NCBI GenBank assembly: GCA_022712815.1
Contig: JAFLJW010000349.1
Coordinates: 1 to 17,472, forward strand
Length of the DNA: 17,472 nt
Source of the DNA: Pseudodesulfovibrio sp.
GTDB taxonomy: Bacteria; Desulfobacterota; Desulfovibrionia; Desulfovibrionales; Desulfovibrionaceae
Direction: 5' to 3'
The notes under the pieces are model-generated. The model was not told the DNA's origin and did no database searches. It worked only from the letters and a program-made list of their open reading frames with translations. The translations under genes were made by a program, and so were the position numbers. Shown here in pieces: positions 7,514 through 15,479 of the stretch. How positions within the stretch are numbered: position 1 is the first letter of the stretch; the number at the start of each line of letters is the position of its first letter.

Positions 7514-7529
7514 AGCATCATGTGTGCCA
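7514..7529 (-). promoter_or_regulatory. Sigma-54 (RpoN) promoter of the flagellin gene
   Basis: The minus strand reads TGGCACACATGATGCT, matching the -24/-12 consensus TGGCACGNNNNTTGCW at all defining bases (TGGCAC and TGCT, GG-to-GC spacing correct). Transcription should start near 7503, giving a leader of about 34 bases that includes the CsrA-like hairpin. Such promoters need an NtrC-type activator, which is not encoded in this window. Confidence 0.8.
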
Positions 7530-7540
7530 AAACAGTTTTG
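7528..7540. repeat. 13-base dyad overlapping the -24 box
   Basis: CAAAAC-A-GTTTTG is a perfect dyad with 6-base arms, touching the GG of the sigma-54 -24 element. Its core AAACAGTTT recurs in the candidate promoter of the response regulator at 15459-15467. It could be an operator, or simply A/T-rich promoter sequence. Confidence 0.35.
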
Positions 7541-7800
7541 TTAAGTTATATTAAGACTATATATATCTAAAAAAAGTCTAGAGTGGTTGTTTTTACCGGG
7601 GGGGAGTTCCGTTTGAAGGCCTTTGCTGTCAACGATTTGTCGCTGTTGAGGTACAAAAAATACCTGGTTTGCAAAGCAGAGGGCTTGTCGAACTGGGTGC
7701 AGTGGTTATATAGTTCGATGATATGGCAGGATTTTATGGGTGGCAGGGATTCAATGGCAATGACGAGCGGACATTCATGTATATATAGGGATATGACCCT
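7541..7800. other. Intergenic stretch upstream of flagellin and the tRNA, no gene seen
   Basis: The part nearest the flagellin (7541-7582) is very A/T-rich, with ATATATAT and A-tracts, and could hold activator or IHF sites for the sigma-54 promoter. From about 7583 to 7800 I see no convincing gene, RNA or repeat. An open frame there has no recognisable protein pattern or ribosome binding site and runs over the tRNA promoter. Confidence 0.5.
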
Positions 7801-7810
7801 CCATCATCCC

Positions 7811-7840
7811 TTGACACCAGATGTACCCTATGGCTATATT
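7811..7840 (+). promoter_or_regulatory. Sigma-70 promoter of the tRNA gene
   Basis: TTGACA (7811-7816), a perfect -35 box, is followed after 18 bases by TATATT (7835-7840), 5 of 6 to the -10 consensus. Transcription would start about 7847, some 12 bases before the mature tRNA end. Confidence 0.7.
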
Positions 7841-7858
7841 GTCCCGCTCGTACACTAA

Positions 7859-7934
7859 GGGCCAGTAGCTCAGTTGGCAGAGCCACCGGCTCATAACCGG
7901 TCGGTCCCAGGTTCGAATCCTGGCTGGCCCACCA
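7859..7934 (+). tRNA. tRNA with CAT anticodon, probably elongator tRNA-Met
   Basis: A complete 76-base cloverleaf with encoded CCA. The acceptor GGGCCAG (7859-7865) pairs with CTGGCCC (7924-7930), discriminator A at 7931, CCA at 7932-7934. The D stem is GCTC/GAGC. The anticodon stem ACCGG/CCGGT encloses CTCATAA, with anticodon CAT at 7892-7894. The T arm is CCAGG-TTCGAAT-CCTGG. The first pair is G-C, which rules out initiator tRNA-fMet. The same loop occurs in tRNA-Ile2 (CAT read as lysidine-AU). The C4-G69 and C5-G68 pairs seen here resemble the elements reported for TilS recognition, so Ile2 is a real alternative. Confidence 0.93.
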
Positions 7935-8050
7935 TTCCCCCTGAAGCGGGAGGACGTGATTGATACAGTTTGACACTGGAAACCAGTTCAACGCATATAT
8001 CCTGAAATTTCCCACTGAGGCCATTGGCCGGGTTATTGAAGAGGAAAATG

Positions 8051-8089
8051 ATGCTCCCGAGGGGGAAACCCTACGGGAGCATTCTCTTT
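8051..8089 (+). terminator. Terminator of the tRNA transcript
   Basis: ATGCTCCCG (8051-8059) pairs perfectly with CGGGAGCAT (8074-8082). An inner GGG/CCC is closed by AAA, and TTCTCTTT follows. It separates the tRNA from the NIF3 gene and helps exclude longer N-terminal starts for that gene. Confidence 0.7.
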
Positions 8090-8110
8090 ACGGTAGATAG
8101 GTGTAAGCAT

Positions 8111-9109
8111 ATGAAAATTAAAGAGATATTGGCGTTTTCGCGGGTTCTGGCCCCAGAAGAAAATCAGTCGTCATGGGACAATTCTGGTATCCAGATCGCA
8201 GGCACCCTCAAGGAAACAAACAAGGTCGCAGTGGCTCTGGAGCCTACGCCAGCCACCATTGACCGGAGCCTCGCATGGGGTGCCGGAGCCATAATCACGC
8301 ACCATCCGCTGTACATGAAACCCAAGGCTCCAAGTGAAGACGGAATGTACATGGATGTCCTGCGCCGGACCATTGTGGCCGGAGCGTGGCTCTATTCGGC
8401 GCACACCTCACTGGACACCCGCCCCGGTGGACCTGCTTTCTGGCTTGGCAAAAGTCTCAGGCTTGAGAACACGAATTTTCTGGAGATCGAAACAGGGTAC
8501 ACCCCTGTCGAGGCGTCCTTTTACACGGAGGAGCCCATCACCCGCGAGGCCGGAGATATCTGGTCCAATCATGCAGGTGTCCATTCGGTTTCCCAAAGCC
8601 GAACCGGTGAAGTCAGAATTGTCTGCGACGAAGCAGCCTGGCCGGACGTGGCAAACGCCGTTGAATTTTCCTTGGGCAAACGCCCGTTGTTTTACCTGCG
8701 TACACTGACTGCACCCCGCCGCGAGGTGGGCTTTGGCGAAGTGGGAACCCTGCCTGATCCCATGGGCTGGGATGAGTTCGTGGCAACGCTGGAAGGACTT
8801 ATCGACAGGGACGCATGGGTCGTGGCCGGACCGCAGCCTGAAACAATTTCCACCGTGGCCTATTGCGGCGGGTCAGGGTCAGCACTCACAGGCAATGCCG
8901 CCCGGGCCGGGGCGGATGTGTTCATTACCGGCGATATGAAATATCACCCGGCGGTCGAGACCCCCATATGTGTTATTGATGTCGGTCATTTTTCACTGGA
9001 AGAGGAAATGATGCGGCTCTTTGCAGAGGAACTCGGCGAGGGTCTGGAAGGTGTGGAAGTCAATTTTTTTGATGGCGATGATCCTTTTCGGTTCCACGTC
9101 AGGAAATAA
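8111..9109 (+). CDS. NIF3-family (YbgI/YqfO-like) metal-binding protein
   Basis: A 332-residue member of the NIF3/DUF34 family, ring-forming dinuclear-metal proteins annotated as GTP cyclohydrolase I type 2 homologues but without a settled role. The family motifs are present: WDNSGIQIAG (22-31), the metal ligands ITHHPLYM with His64-His65, HTSLD with Asp102, and the C-terminal GDMKYHPA (274-281) and VGHFSLEEE with His293 and Glu297. It is longer than E. coli YbgI (about 247) because of a central insert of the kind seen in YqfO-type members. The ATG at 8111 has AGGTG seven bases upstream. The frame is open to a TTG at 8024, but that would read across the tRNA terminator, so I rejected it. A zinc-ribbon protein follows 50 bases downstream, a pairing seen in many bacteria. 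Confidence 0.93.
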   Translation: MKIKEILAFSRVLAPEENQSSWDNSGIQIAGTLKETNKVAVALEPTPATIDRSLAWGAGAIITHHPLYMKPKAPSEDGMYMDVLRRTIVAGAWLYSAHTSLDTRPGGPAFWLGKSLRLENTNFLEIETGYTPVEASFYTEEPITREAGDIWSNHAGVHSVSQSRTGEVRIVCDEAAWPDVANAVEFSLGKRPLFYLRTLTAPRREVGFGEVGTLPDPMGWDEFVATLEGLIDRDAWVVAGPQPETISTVAYCGGSGSALTGNAARAGADVFITGDMKYHPAVETPICVIDVGHFSLEEEMMRLFAEELGEGLEGVEVNFFDGDDPFRFHVRK

Positions 9110-9159
9110 CGAAGGAACTGCGTGAAAACGTATTTTCAAATAGATAGCGAGGTTAAGAC

Positions 9160-9975
9160 ATGTATCAGAAACAGATTGAGCAGCTGATTGTCCTTCAGCA
9201 GGTGGATGACGAAATTCTCATCCTCAGGGACGAGATTGAGCAGGCTCCCAAAGAGCTGGCCGGACTTGAAAGTCAGATGGAGAAATTTACCGAACGGCGC
9301 AGCCAGATTGATGAAAAACTGGACATCCTCAACGAACAGCAAAAGAGACTGGACTTTGAGATCGACGAAGATGCCGGTAAGATCAAGAAGAGCAAAAATA
9401 AGCTCATGATGGTCGGCAACACCAAGGAATATCACGCAATGATGCGTGAGATGGACAGCCTTGAAAAGCTCAATCGCATGCGTGACGAGGAGCAGGTAGC
9501 CGTCAGTGAAGAGCTTGTCCGTCAGGATGAGGCCACCGCGAACCTGACCGAGGAGATGAGTGGGGTCAAGGAACAGTACGACGCACTCAAGACCACTTTG
9601 GATGAGCGACTGGCAAAGGCCAAGAAAAAGCTCGAATCCCTTGGCCGCAAGCGCAAGAAGTCCTGTAAGGCCGTCCCGCCGCCTATTCTTGGTCGCTACG
9701 AGTTCATCCGTGAGCGCATGGAGAACCCGGTCATCGTCCCGGTCACCGATGGCGTGTGCCATGGCTGTCACATCATGATTCCGCCGCAGAATTATAATGA
9801 GCTGCAAGAAGGCCAGCAGATTTTGAGCTGCCCCAATTGCCAGCGTCTTATCTACTGGAAAGCTCATCTCGAACCTGAGCTGAAAGAAAAGCCGGAAAAG
9901 AAGGCAAAAGCAAAGCCGAAAGCCAAGGCAAAGGCCAAAGCCAAACCGAAAGCCAAGGCTAAAGCTGAAAAATAG
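9160..9975 (+). CDS. Coiled-coil zinc-ribbon protein (zf-RING_7 / CT398-like) with Lys-Ala tail
   Basis: A 271-residue cytoplasmic protein. Residues 1-165 are a long heptad-rich helical hairpin (MYQKQIEQLIVLQQVDDEI onwards) with the family pattern VGNTKEYHAMMREM at 85-98. A C4 zinc ribbon follows, CHGCHIMIPP to LSCPNCQRLIYW, with Cys200, Cys203, Cys224 and Cys227. This architecture matches the zf-RING_7 family, exemplified by chlamydial CT398. Such proteins have been linked to sigma-54 and secretion partners in Chlamydia, but the general function is unknown. Residues about 243-271 are almost only Lys, Ala and Pro (KAKAKPKA repeats), a strongly basic tail likely to touch nucleic acid. GAGG at 9149-9152 precedes the ATG by seven bases. 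It probably shares an operon with the NIF3 gene. Its stop is 14 bases before rnpB. Confidence 0.9.
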   Translation: MYQKQIEQLIVLQQVDDEILILRDEIEQAPKELAGLESQMEKFTERRSQIDEKLDILNEQQKRLDFEIDEDAGKIKKSKNKLMMVGNTKEYHAMMREMDSLEKLNRMRDEEQVAVSEELVRQDEATANLTEEMSGVKEQYDALKTTLDERLAKAKKKLESLGRKRKKSCKAVPPPILGRYEFIRERMENPVIVPVTDGVCHGCHIMIPPQNYNELQEGQQILSCPNCQRLIYWKAHLEPELKEKPEKKAKAKPKAKAKAKAKPKAKAKAEK

Positions 9976-9989
9976 CAGTACATTTTCAG

Positions 9990-10351
<362 letters not shown>

Positions 10352-10366
10352 TTGATTATAAATGCG

Positions 10367-10388
10367 CGGGAGGGCGAAAGCTCTCCCG
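10367..10388 (+). terminator. Hairpin after rnpB, possible terminator or processing site
   Basis: CGGGAGGGC and GCTCTCCCG form a 9-bp stem (one G-T pair) closed by a GAAA tetraloop. No T-tract follows, so it may be a weak terminator, a 3' processing stop for rnpB, or a stabilising hairpin in the ispDF leader. Confidence 0.5.
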
Positions 10389-10431
10389 GCTGCACATATC
10401 AGTACCACTTAATATACAGGTTGTTCAGATC

Positions 10432-11628
10432 ATGGATCGTCAGCGTAATAACATCTGGGGAATCATCCTGGCAGCAGGATCAGGCACCCGTCTGGCCGAG
10501 GCTACAGGTGGTGAGCGCAAGCAGTACCTTGAGTACAAAGGCGCACCGCTATTCTGGCATTGTGCCCGGACCTTTTCCCGCGTGGCAAAACTGCGAGGGC
10601 TGGTGTTTGTCTTTCCGCCGGATGAACTGGCGGCCATGGAGAAAAAAGTCCGCCAGTTCTTCAGGAGCGAAGAGCTGGGCCTCAAATGGCTCGTGACCGC
10701 AGGTGGCGACCGCAGGCAGGATTCCGTTTTCAACGGGCTCAGGCAACTCCCCACCGGTTGTGACGGCGTATTGGTCCACGATTCCGCCCGCCCCTTTGTG
10801 TCGGCCCGTATCATCACCGACCTCATCGATAGTCTGGAAAGCGGCGCACAAGGTGTCGTCCCGGCTATCGAGATTGCGGACACGATCAAGAAAGTGGACA
10901 ACAATATCGTGGCCGAGACCATGATTCGCTCAGAGCTTCGCGCCGTGCAGACACCCCAGGCATTCAAGACGAAACTGCTCATTCAGGCCCACGAAAAGGC
11001 CCTTGCCGAAGGGTGGGAAGTCACGGACGATGCCAGCATGGTGGAACGGATCGCCGAGGTCGCGGTCATCCCCGGCGAGGCTGCCAATGTCAAGATCACC
11101 ACGCCCGAAGACCTCAAGCTGCTGACCCAGGCCAAAACAACTGTTCCGTGTGTGGGTTGGGGATATGATGTCCACCGTTTCGGCAAAGAGAATGATCGTC
11201 CCTTTGTGCTCGGCGGCGTGCCCATTGCCGGTGCCCCGACCATCATTGCCCATTCCGATGGCGATGTATTGCTGCACGCCCTGACCGATGCGGTCCTCGG
11301 CACCTTTGGCGGCGGCGACATCGGCACCCACTTCCCTGACACCGACAAGAAATTTTCCGGGGCCGACAGCTCCGTATTGTTCAAGGAAGTCCTTGCCATG
11401 GCCTTTGCCGCCGGAGTGCGCATCGTGCACACCGACCTGACGGTCATCACCCAGATTCCAAAGCTTGCACCGCACGCCCGGCAGATAACGAAAAACCTCT
11501 GCAACCTGCTTGGCCTTGACCAGCATCAGGTCAATTTCAAAGCCACTACCGAGGAAAAGCTCGGCTTCACGGGCGAGAAGAAAGGGATCAAGGCCGTGGC
11601 GACTGTCACCGCCCTGAGGGAACTGTAG
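10432..11628 (+). CDS. ispDF: Bifunctional IspD/IspF (MEP cytidylyltransferase / MEcPP synthase)
   Basis: A 398-residue fusion catalysing steps 3 and 5 of the MEP isoprenoid pathway. IspD part (about 6-230): GIILAAGSGTRL nucleotide loop, ERKQYLEYKG, the Asp of VHDSARPFV, and VQTPQAFK. IspF part (about 238-398): VGWGYDVHRFG with metal ligands Asp246 and His248, AHSDGDVLLHALTDAVLG with His274, GDIGTHFPDTD and the C-terminal KATTEEKLGFTG. All key motifs look intact. The frame is open upstream to 10294, but that lies inside rnpB. The ATG at 10432 gives the natural IspD N-terminus. No strong ribosome binding site is visible (AGG about 13 bases upstream). The next gene starts three bases after the stop, so the two are co-transcribed. 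Confidence 0.95.
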   Translation: MDRQRNNIWGIILAAGSGTRLAEATGGERKQYLEYKGAPLFWHCARTFSRVAKLRGLVFVFPPDELAAMEKKVRQFFRSEELGLKWLVTAGGDRRQDSVFNGLRQLPTGCDGVLVHDSARPFVSARIITDLIDSLESGAQGVVPAIEIADTIKKVDNNIVAETMIRSELRAVQTPQAFKTKLLIQAHEKALAEGWEVTDDASMVERIAEVAVIPGEAANVKITTPEDLKLLTQAKTTVPCVGWGYDVHRFGKENDRPFVLGGVPIAGAPTIIAHSDGDVLLHALTDAVLGTFGGGDIGTHFPDTDKKFSGADSSVLFKEVLAMAFAAGVRIVHTDLTVITQIPKLAPHARQITKNLCNLLGLDQHQVNFKATTEEKLGFTGEKKGIKAVATVTALREL

Positions 11629-11631
11629 GCC

Positions 11632-12513
11632 ATGTCGCGGCTCTGGAAATTCCTTCTCTCCTTCGTGATTTTCATCGCTGTCTGCTGCGCAGGCCTGATG
11701 TGGTTCGTGAATTTTGAGGTAAAAAAAGGGCTCGATAGTGCCGTGGCCGAAGTTGAGGGGCTGACCCTCACCTACACTGACCTCTCCGTGAGCATTTGGG
11801 ACCGGTGCCTCTCTCTGGAAAATGTCGAAACCACTTTGCCCCAAGGCTTGCACCTGACCGCCGAAGAGGTTCGCATCTTTTCCTTTGACCAGTTCAATCA
11901 CGTCCCTCATTATATAACGACCGAGGCCACGGGTGTTATTTTCGACATGATCCCGGTCAATGTCGGAAACTGGTCCATGCCCATGCAATCCCTGAACATT
12001 CCGACCGTCAAGGGCGATATATCCCTTGACTACAGATATGATCCCGAAACCATGACTCTGGACCTCAAGACGCTGACGGTCAAGGTCCCGGAACTTGGTG
12101 ATGCAGAACTCTCCGGCCTCATCGACAAACTTGACCTCCAGCTCCTCCGTGTGGAAAAATTATTCGGACTGCGAATCGGCAAGATGAATCTGGCTTTCAC
12201 CAATCATTCGATTGTTGACACGCTGATTCAGGGTCTGGCCCGTGGGCTGAATATTTCAGCAGGTGACGCCCTGACCCAGATCAATGCGGAACTGACCGCC
12301 ATGGCAGAGTACGCTGGCAGGGACGAAAACCAGGTGGCCGAGAATGCCCTGCGGGGACTCAGGCGATATTTCAACGACCCCGGCTCCGTGACCGTCACGG
12401 CCAACCCGGTTGAACCGGTCCCTGTACTCTACTTTTTTATGGGCCGCGACATTTACGATAATTTGCGCCTGCTGAACGTCGAAATAAAGACGGATTCAAG
12501 CGAAGATATTTAA
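11632..12513 (+). CDS. Membrane-anchored protein of unknown function, AsmA-like N-terminus
   Basis: A 293-residue protein I cannot assign to a named family. Residues about 6-26 are a single hydrophobic helix (FLLSFVIFIAVCCAGLMWFV), so it is anchored in the inner membrane with the rest probably periplasmic. What follows, LTYTDLSVSIWDRCLSLENVETTLPQGLHLTAEEVRIFSFD (44-86), resembles the beta-rich repeat that begins AsmA/TamB-type proteins, where 'layer, basis and derivative' strands alternate. This is a pattern impression, not a family match. Cys18 and Cys19 sit in the helix with no lipobox. It starts three bases after ispDF and ends 43 bases before cysS, so it is part of that transcription unit. 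An envelope or lipid-related role would fit isoprenoid neighbours but is speculative. Confidence 0.8.
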   Translation: MSRLWKFLLSFVIFIAVCCAGLMWFVNFEVKKGLDSAVAEVEGLTLTYTDLSVSIWDRCLSLENVETTLPQGLHLTAEEVRIFSFDQFNHVPHYITTEATGVIFDMIPVNVGNWSMPMQSLNIPTVKGDISLDYRYDPETMTLDLKTLTVKVPELGDAELSGLIDKLDLQLLRVEKLFGLRIGKMNLAFTNHSIVDTLIQGLARGLNISAGDALTQINAELTAMAEYAGRDENQVAENALRGLRRYFNDPGSVTVTANPVEPVPVLYFFMGRDIYDNLRLLNVEIKTDSSEDI

Positions 12514-12556
12514 TTAAAAGACAATAATTTTACTATGATATAAATGGAGCTTTTTA

Positions 12557-14014
12557 ATGAAATTATACAACACACTGGCTAGGAAAAAAGAGGAATTCAT
12601 CCCCGCAAATGGCAACAATGTCAGCATGTACGTCTGCGGTATCACCGCCTACGATCTCTGTCACATAGGCCATGCCCGCTCCAGCGTGGTTTTTGATGTC
12701 CTTTTCCGCTATCTGCGTTTCAAGGGGTACGATGTCACCTTTATCCGCAACTTCACCGACATTGACGACAAGATCATCAAACGAGCCAACGAGGTCGGCA
12801 AGGACACAAAGGAAATAGCCGAGCAATTCATCGGGGAATTTTATGTGGACATGGACAAACTTGCCGTGCTGCGGGCCGACGTGGAACCCAAATGTACCGA
12901 GCATATTGCCGAGATGATCGCACTGACCACACGCCTGATCGAAAAAGGGAACGCCTACTCCACCTTGTCCGGCGATGTCTATTTCAAGGTCCGCTCCTTT
13001 GAGGGATACGGCAAGCTGTCCGGGCGCAATATCGACGAGCTTGAATCCGGTGCCAGGGTCAGGCCCGGCGACGAGAAGTTGGACCCGCTTGATTTCGCCC
13101 TCTGGAAGAACGCCAAGCCCGACGAGCCTTCCTGGGAATCTCCCTGGGGAATGGGCCGCCCAGGCTGGCATCTTGAATGTTCGGCCATGAGTGAAAAATA
13201 CGCCCCGCTTCCGCTGGATATCCACGGAGGTGGTCAGGACCTTGCCTTTCCGCACCATGAGAACGAAATCGCCCAGTCCGAGGCCGACACCGGCAAGCCG
13301 TTTGCTAACTATTGGGTCCATAACGGTTTTGTGCAGATCAATTCCGAAAAGATGTCCAAATCCATCGGCAATTTCTTCACCATCCGTGATATTCTCGACA
13401 AATTCCTGCCCGAGACCTTGCGCTATTTTCTGCTGACCATGCACTACCGCAGCCCGCTTGATTTCTCATTCGATGCTCTGGAAGAGGCGGAAAAAGGGAT
13501 CAAACGCATTTATTCGGCACTGGCTCAGGCCGATGTCGAACTGACCAAATCCAAGTGGAAGAAATCCCCGTTCCCCGAAGAACTGATCACTGAGCTTGCC
13601 GAGATCGAAAAGCATTGGAACGAGGCCATGGAGGACGATATGAACACCGCTGGCGCACTCGGCCATGTTTTTTCCGCCATCCGTCTGGCCGGTCGTGTTA
13701 GCGAGGACAAGAATCTCCGCAAATCCGAAGGAGGCCGAGACCTCTTTACCCGCATCAAGGCGGACATGGCTGCCTGGGGTACGGTGCTTGGCATTTTCGA
13801 GTGCGACCCCGTCGAATTTCTAACCGAACTGCGCGACAATCGCGCCGCCCGCGCAGGTATCGACCCGGCCAAGGTTCAAGGCCTTCTCGATGCCCGCAAG
13901 GAAGCCCGTGCCAACAAGGATTTCGAGAAATCAGATGCCATCCGCGACGAACTTGCCGCCATGAATGTCGAGGTAAAAGACACTCCGACAGGGGCAACCT
14001 GGGACGTCCAGTAG
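12557..14014 (+). CDS. cysS: Cysteinyl-tRNA synthetase
   Basis: A 485-residue class I aminoacyl-tRNA synthetase that charges tRNA-Cys. The HIGH motif is at residues 36-39 (LCHIGHARSS) and KMSKS at 265-269 (SEKMSKSIGNF). The zinc site that discriminates cysteine is complete: Cys27, Cys208 (GWHLECSAM), His233 and Glu237 (FPHHENEIAQSE). The C-terminal anticodon-binding part includes ARAGIDPAKVQGLLDARKEARANKDFEKSDAIRDEL, typical of the family. The ATG at 12557 has GGAG at 12546-12549. The upstream 43 bases are A/T-rich and may include a promoter (TATGAT at 12534), but no matching -35 box is clear. A strong terminator follows 35 bases after the stop. Confidence 0.98.
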   Translation: MKLYNTLARKKEEFIPANGNNVSMYVCGITAYDLCHIGHARSSVVFDVLFRYLRFKGYDVTFIRNFTDIDDKIIKRANEVGKDTKEIAEQFIGEFYVDMDKLAVLRADVEPKCTEHIAEMIALTTRLIEKGNAYSTLSGDVYFKVRSFEGYGKLSGRNIDELESGARVRPGDEKLDPLDFALWKNAKPDEPSWESPWGMGRPGWHLECSAMSEKYAPLPLDIHGGGQDLAFPHHENEIAQSEADTGKPFANYWVHNGFVQINSEKMSKSIGNFFTIRDILDKFLPETLRYFLLTMHYRSPLDFSFDALEEAEKGIKRIYSALAQADVELTKSKWKKSPFPEELITELAEIEKHWNEAMEDDMNTAGALGHVFSAIRLAGRVSEDKNLRKSEGGRDLFTRIKADMAAWGTVLGIFECDPVEFLTELRDNRAARAGIDPAKVQGLLDARKEARANKDFEKSDAIRDELAAMNVEVKDTPTGATWDVQ

Positions 14015-14049
14015 TGGGCGGTTGAAAATGGCTTGATTGCCGTGTTGCT

Positions 14050-14108
14050 GCAAAAAAAGATCAACCCCTCACGTATGGGAAATACGCGAGGGGGTGATCT
14101 TTTTTTGC
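14050..14108. terminator. Bidirectional terminator between cysS and the response regulator
   Basis: A very long hairpin: GCAAAAAAAGATCA (14050-14063) pairs with TGATCTTTTTTTGC (14095-14108), then CCCCTC with GAGGGG, then CGTAT with ATACG around loop GGGAA, with two single mismatches. The A7/T7 runs give a U-tract on either strand. The apex repeats the 15-base motif at 2440-2454 exactly. Confidence 0.9.
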
Positions 14109-14208
14109 GCCTTGCACTCAAACCATTTTGAACATCCCACAAGGAAAATTCTTTTTGAAACACTTGCCAAACGGAGCAGGTGTCCAATTGTTGATATGCT
14201 CCAAAGAA

Positions 14209-15375
14209 TTATTCCTTTGGGATCTTGACCTTGATCAGGATATCAGACTCTTTTCTGGTCAGCCGTGTGAGTATCTTCAAGACAGCGGCATCGACCTCCA
14301 CGCCCTTGGTGGCCACAAAAAAACCGGAAGAAGTGTAAACGTCATCGTCCAGAATCATGCCGGTAGTGATCTGGTCCGGTGCCAGCTCAAAGAAGTGGAA
14401 GAAGTTCTCCTCGACCGCCAGCACCTTTTCCAGACTGGCGATTACTTCCGGGCTATAGGGAGCCAGGCTTTCCTTGAGCACATCCAGTGCTTCGGCCTCG
14501 TTTATTCCCTTCATGAGCATGGCGTTGAAATCAACCGTTGCCCGGAGAATCTGGCACCCGACCTTCATAGGTTCAGTGGACTCCGGGTCATACGGAGTCC
14601 GTTGCCCGGCGAGTATGATGGCCACATCCTCAAGCCTGGGAATCTTGCCGACAAGCTCGGCTGACATCAACGGATGTTCGTCAAAAAGCTTTTGTGATTC
14701 CTCGGAAACTTCGCCTTTCTGAGTGTAGATATTGTGCAATTCATCGGCAGGCACAGTGATGCAACCCAGTTGAGAAAATTGCGCGGCCAGATCGTAGCGC
14801 CATTGATTTGGGAGTTTCAAATCCTTGGCAATGGCCTTGGATAATCTGCGAATATGGCAGGTCTGACCAAAGGCAGTCTTGTTGGTCAACGACAAAATAG
14901 CGGACAAGACCCGGACACTGCCCAGCAGGGTCTTGTCATAGAGTTCCTTGAGTTCTAGCTGGGAAATCTTGAGCTTCAGATGACTCTCGACACGCGATCG
15001 GACAACCAGCGGCCAGAAAGGTTTGGTGATGTAATCCACCGCCCCTATTTCAAAACCCTTGGCCTCTTCCTTGTTGTTGCACATGGCCGTGACGAAGATG
15101 ATCGGGATATCGCAGGTGGCAGGGTCCGCCTTGAGGGTTGTGCAGACCTCATAGCCGTCCATTTCAGGCATCATGATATCCAGCAAAATGAGGTCCGGCA
15201 GGTTGGCCTTGACCATCCGAATGGCGGAAGGACCGTCCAAAGCAACCTCTGTCTTGAAATAAGGAGTCAGCGTTTTGGACAGAACATTCAGGTTGACTTG
15301 ATCGTCATCAACGATCAGTACCGTGCAATCCGATAGCTGCTTCAAACTCGCCTCCCCGTGCCAGGTCTCCCGCAT
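14209..15375 (-). CDS. Response regulator with degenerate HD-GYP output domain
   Basis: A 388-residue two-component regulator. The receiver domain (about 16-130) is complete: acidic DDD at 23-25, phospho-acceptor Asp66 in LILLDIMMPEMDG, Thr96 and Lys118. A helical linker leads to a domain (about 145-300) that aligns with HD-GYP cyclic-di-GMP phosphodiesterases. The expected LLHDIGK is FSQLGCI (Ser201-Gln202), the HHE motif is AGQ (256-258), GYP is absent and the late metal Asp is Val. It should be catalytically inactive. The tail (about 325-388, LAPDQITTGMILDDDVYTSSGFFVATKGVEV) is a module often found after HD-GYP-type domains. The start may be the ATG at 15375 or a TTG at 15345, which has the better GGAGG context. 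It lies downstream of rsmG but has its own candidate promoter. No histidine kinase is adjacent. Confidence 0.88.
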   Translation of the reverse strand: MRETWHGEASLKQLSDCTVLIVDDDQVNLNVLSKTLTPYFKTEVALDGPSAIRMVKANLPDLILLDIMMPEMDGYEVCTTLKADPATCDIPIIFVTAMCNNKEEAKGFEIGAVDYITKPFWPLVVRSRVESHLKLKISQLELKELYDKTLLGSVRVLSAILSLTNKTAFGQTCHIRRLSKAIAKDLKLPNQWRYDLAAQFSQLGCITVPADELHNIYTQKGEVSEESQKLFDEHPLMSAELVGKIPRLEDVAIILAGQRTPYDPESTEPMKVGCQILRATVDFNAMLMKGINEAEALDVLKESLAPYSPEVIASLEKVLAVEENFFHFFELAPDQITTGMILDDDVYTSSGFFVATKGVEVDAAVLKILTRLTRKESDILIKVKIPKE

Positions 15376-15451
15376 GAATGCTCGTCACCCCTGAAAGTGA
15401 TGCATCTGTACCCATGGATGCTAGGATACCTCGGCAGGGAAAAGAACGCAA

Positions 15452-15479
15452 ATCATATAAACAGTTTACTTTATGTCAG
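15452..15479 (-). promoter_or_regulatory. Candidate sigma-70 promoter for the response regulator
   Basis: On the minus strand CTGACA (15474-15479) and TATGAT (15452-15457) match the boxes at 5/6 each with a 16-base spacer. Transcription would start near 15445, a leader of about 70 bases. The -35 box lies in the last codons of rsmG. The spacer contains the dyad TAAAC-A-GTTTA (15458-15468). Confidence 0.45.

Noticed and set aside
7554..7579. AGACT/AGTCT inverted repeat around an A/T-rich loop upstream of flagellin
   Set aside because: Only five-base arms with a 16-base loop; expected by chance in such A/T-rich sequence.
7583..7858. 91-codon plus-strand frame upstream of the tRNA
   Set aside because: GTG start without ribosome binding site, no recognisable protein pattern, and it runs through the strong tRNA promoter to the base before the tRNA.
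7734..8024. Minus-strand open frame containing SQDSNLGPTGYEPVALPTELLA
   Set aside because: This is the well-known spurious translation of the antisense of a tRNA gene; the tRNA at 7859-7934 explains it.
9898..9972. Repetitive AAAGCC/AAGGCA stretch as a possible tandem-repeat element
   Set aside because: It is in frame and encodes the Lys-Ala tail; low-complexity coding explains it.
10930..11988. 352-codon minus-strand frame opposite ispDF and the following gene
   Set aside because: Shadow in GC-rich coding DNA; it spans two genes with clear plus-strand coding and has no ribosome binding site or family pattern.
12563..13444. 293-codon minus-strand frame opposite cysS
   Set aside because: cysS is complete with all catalytic motifs on the plus strand.
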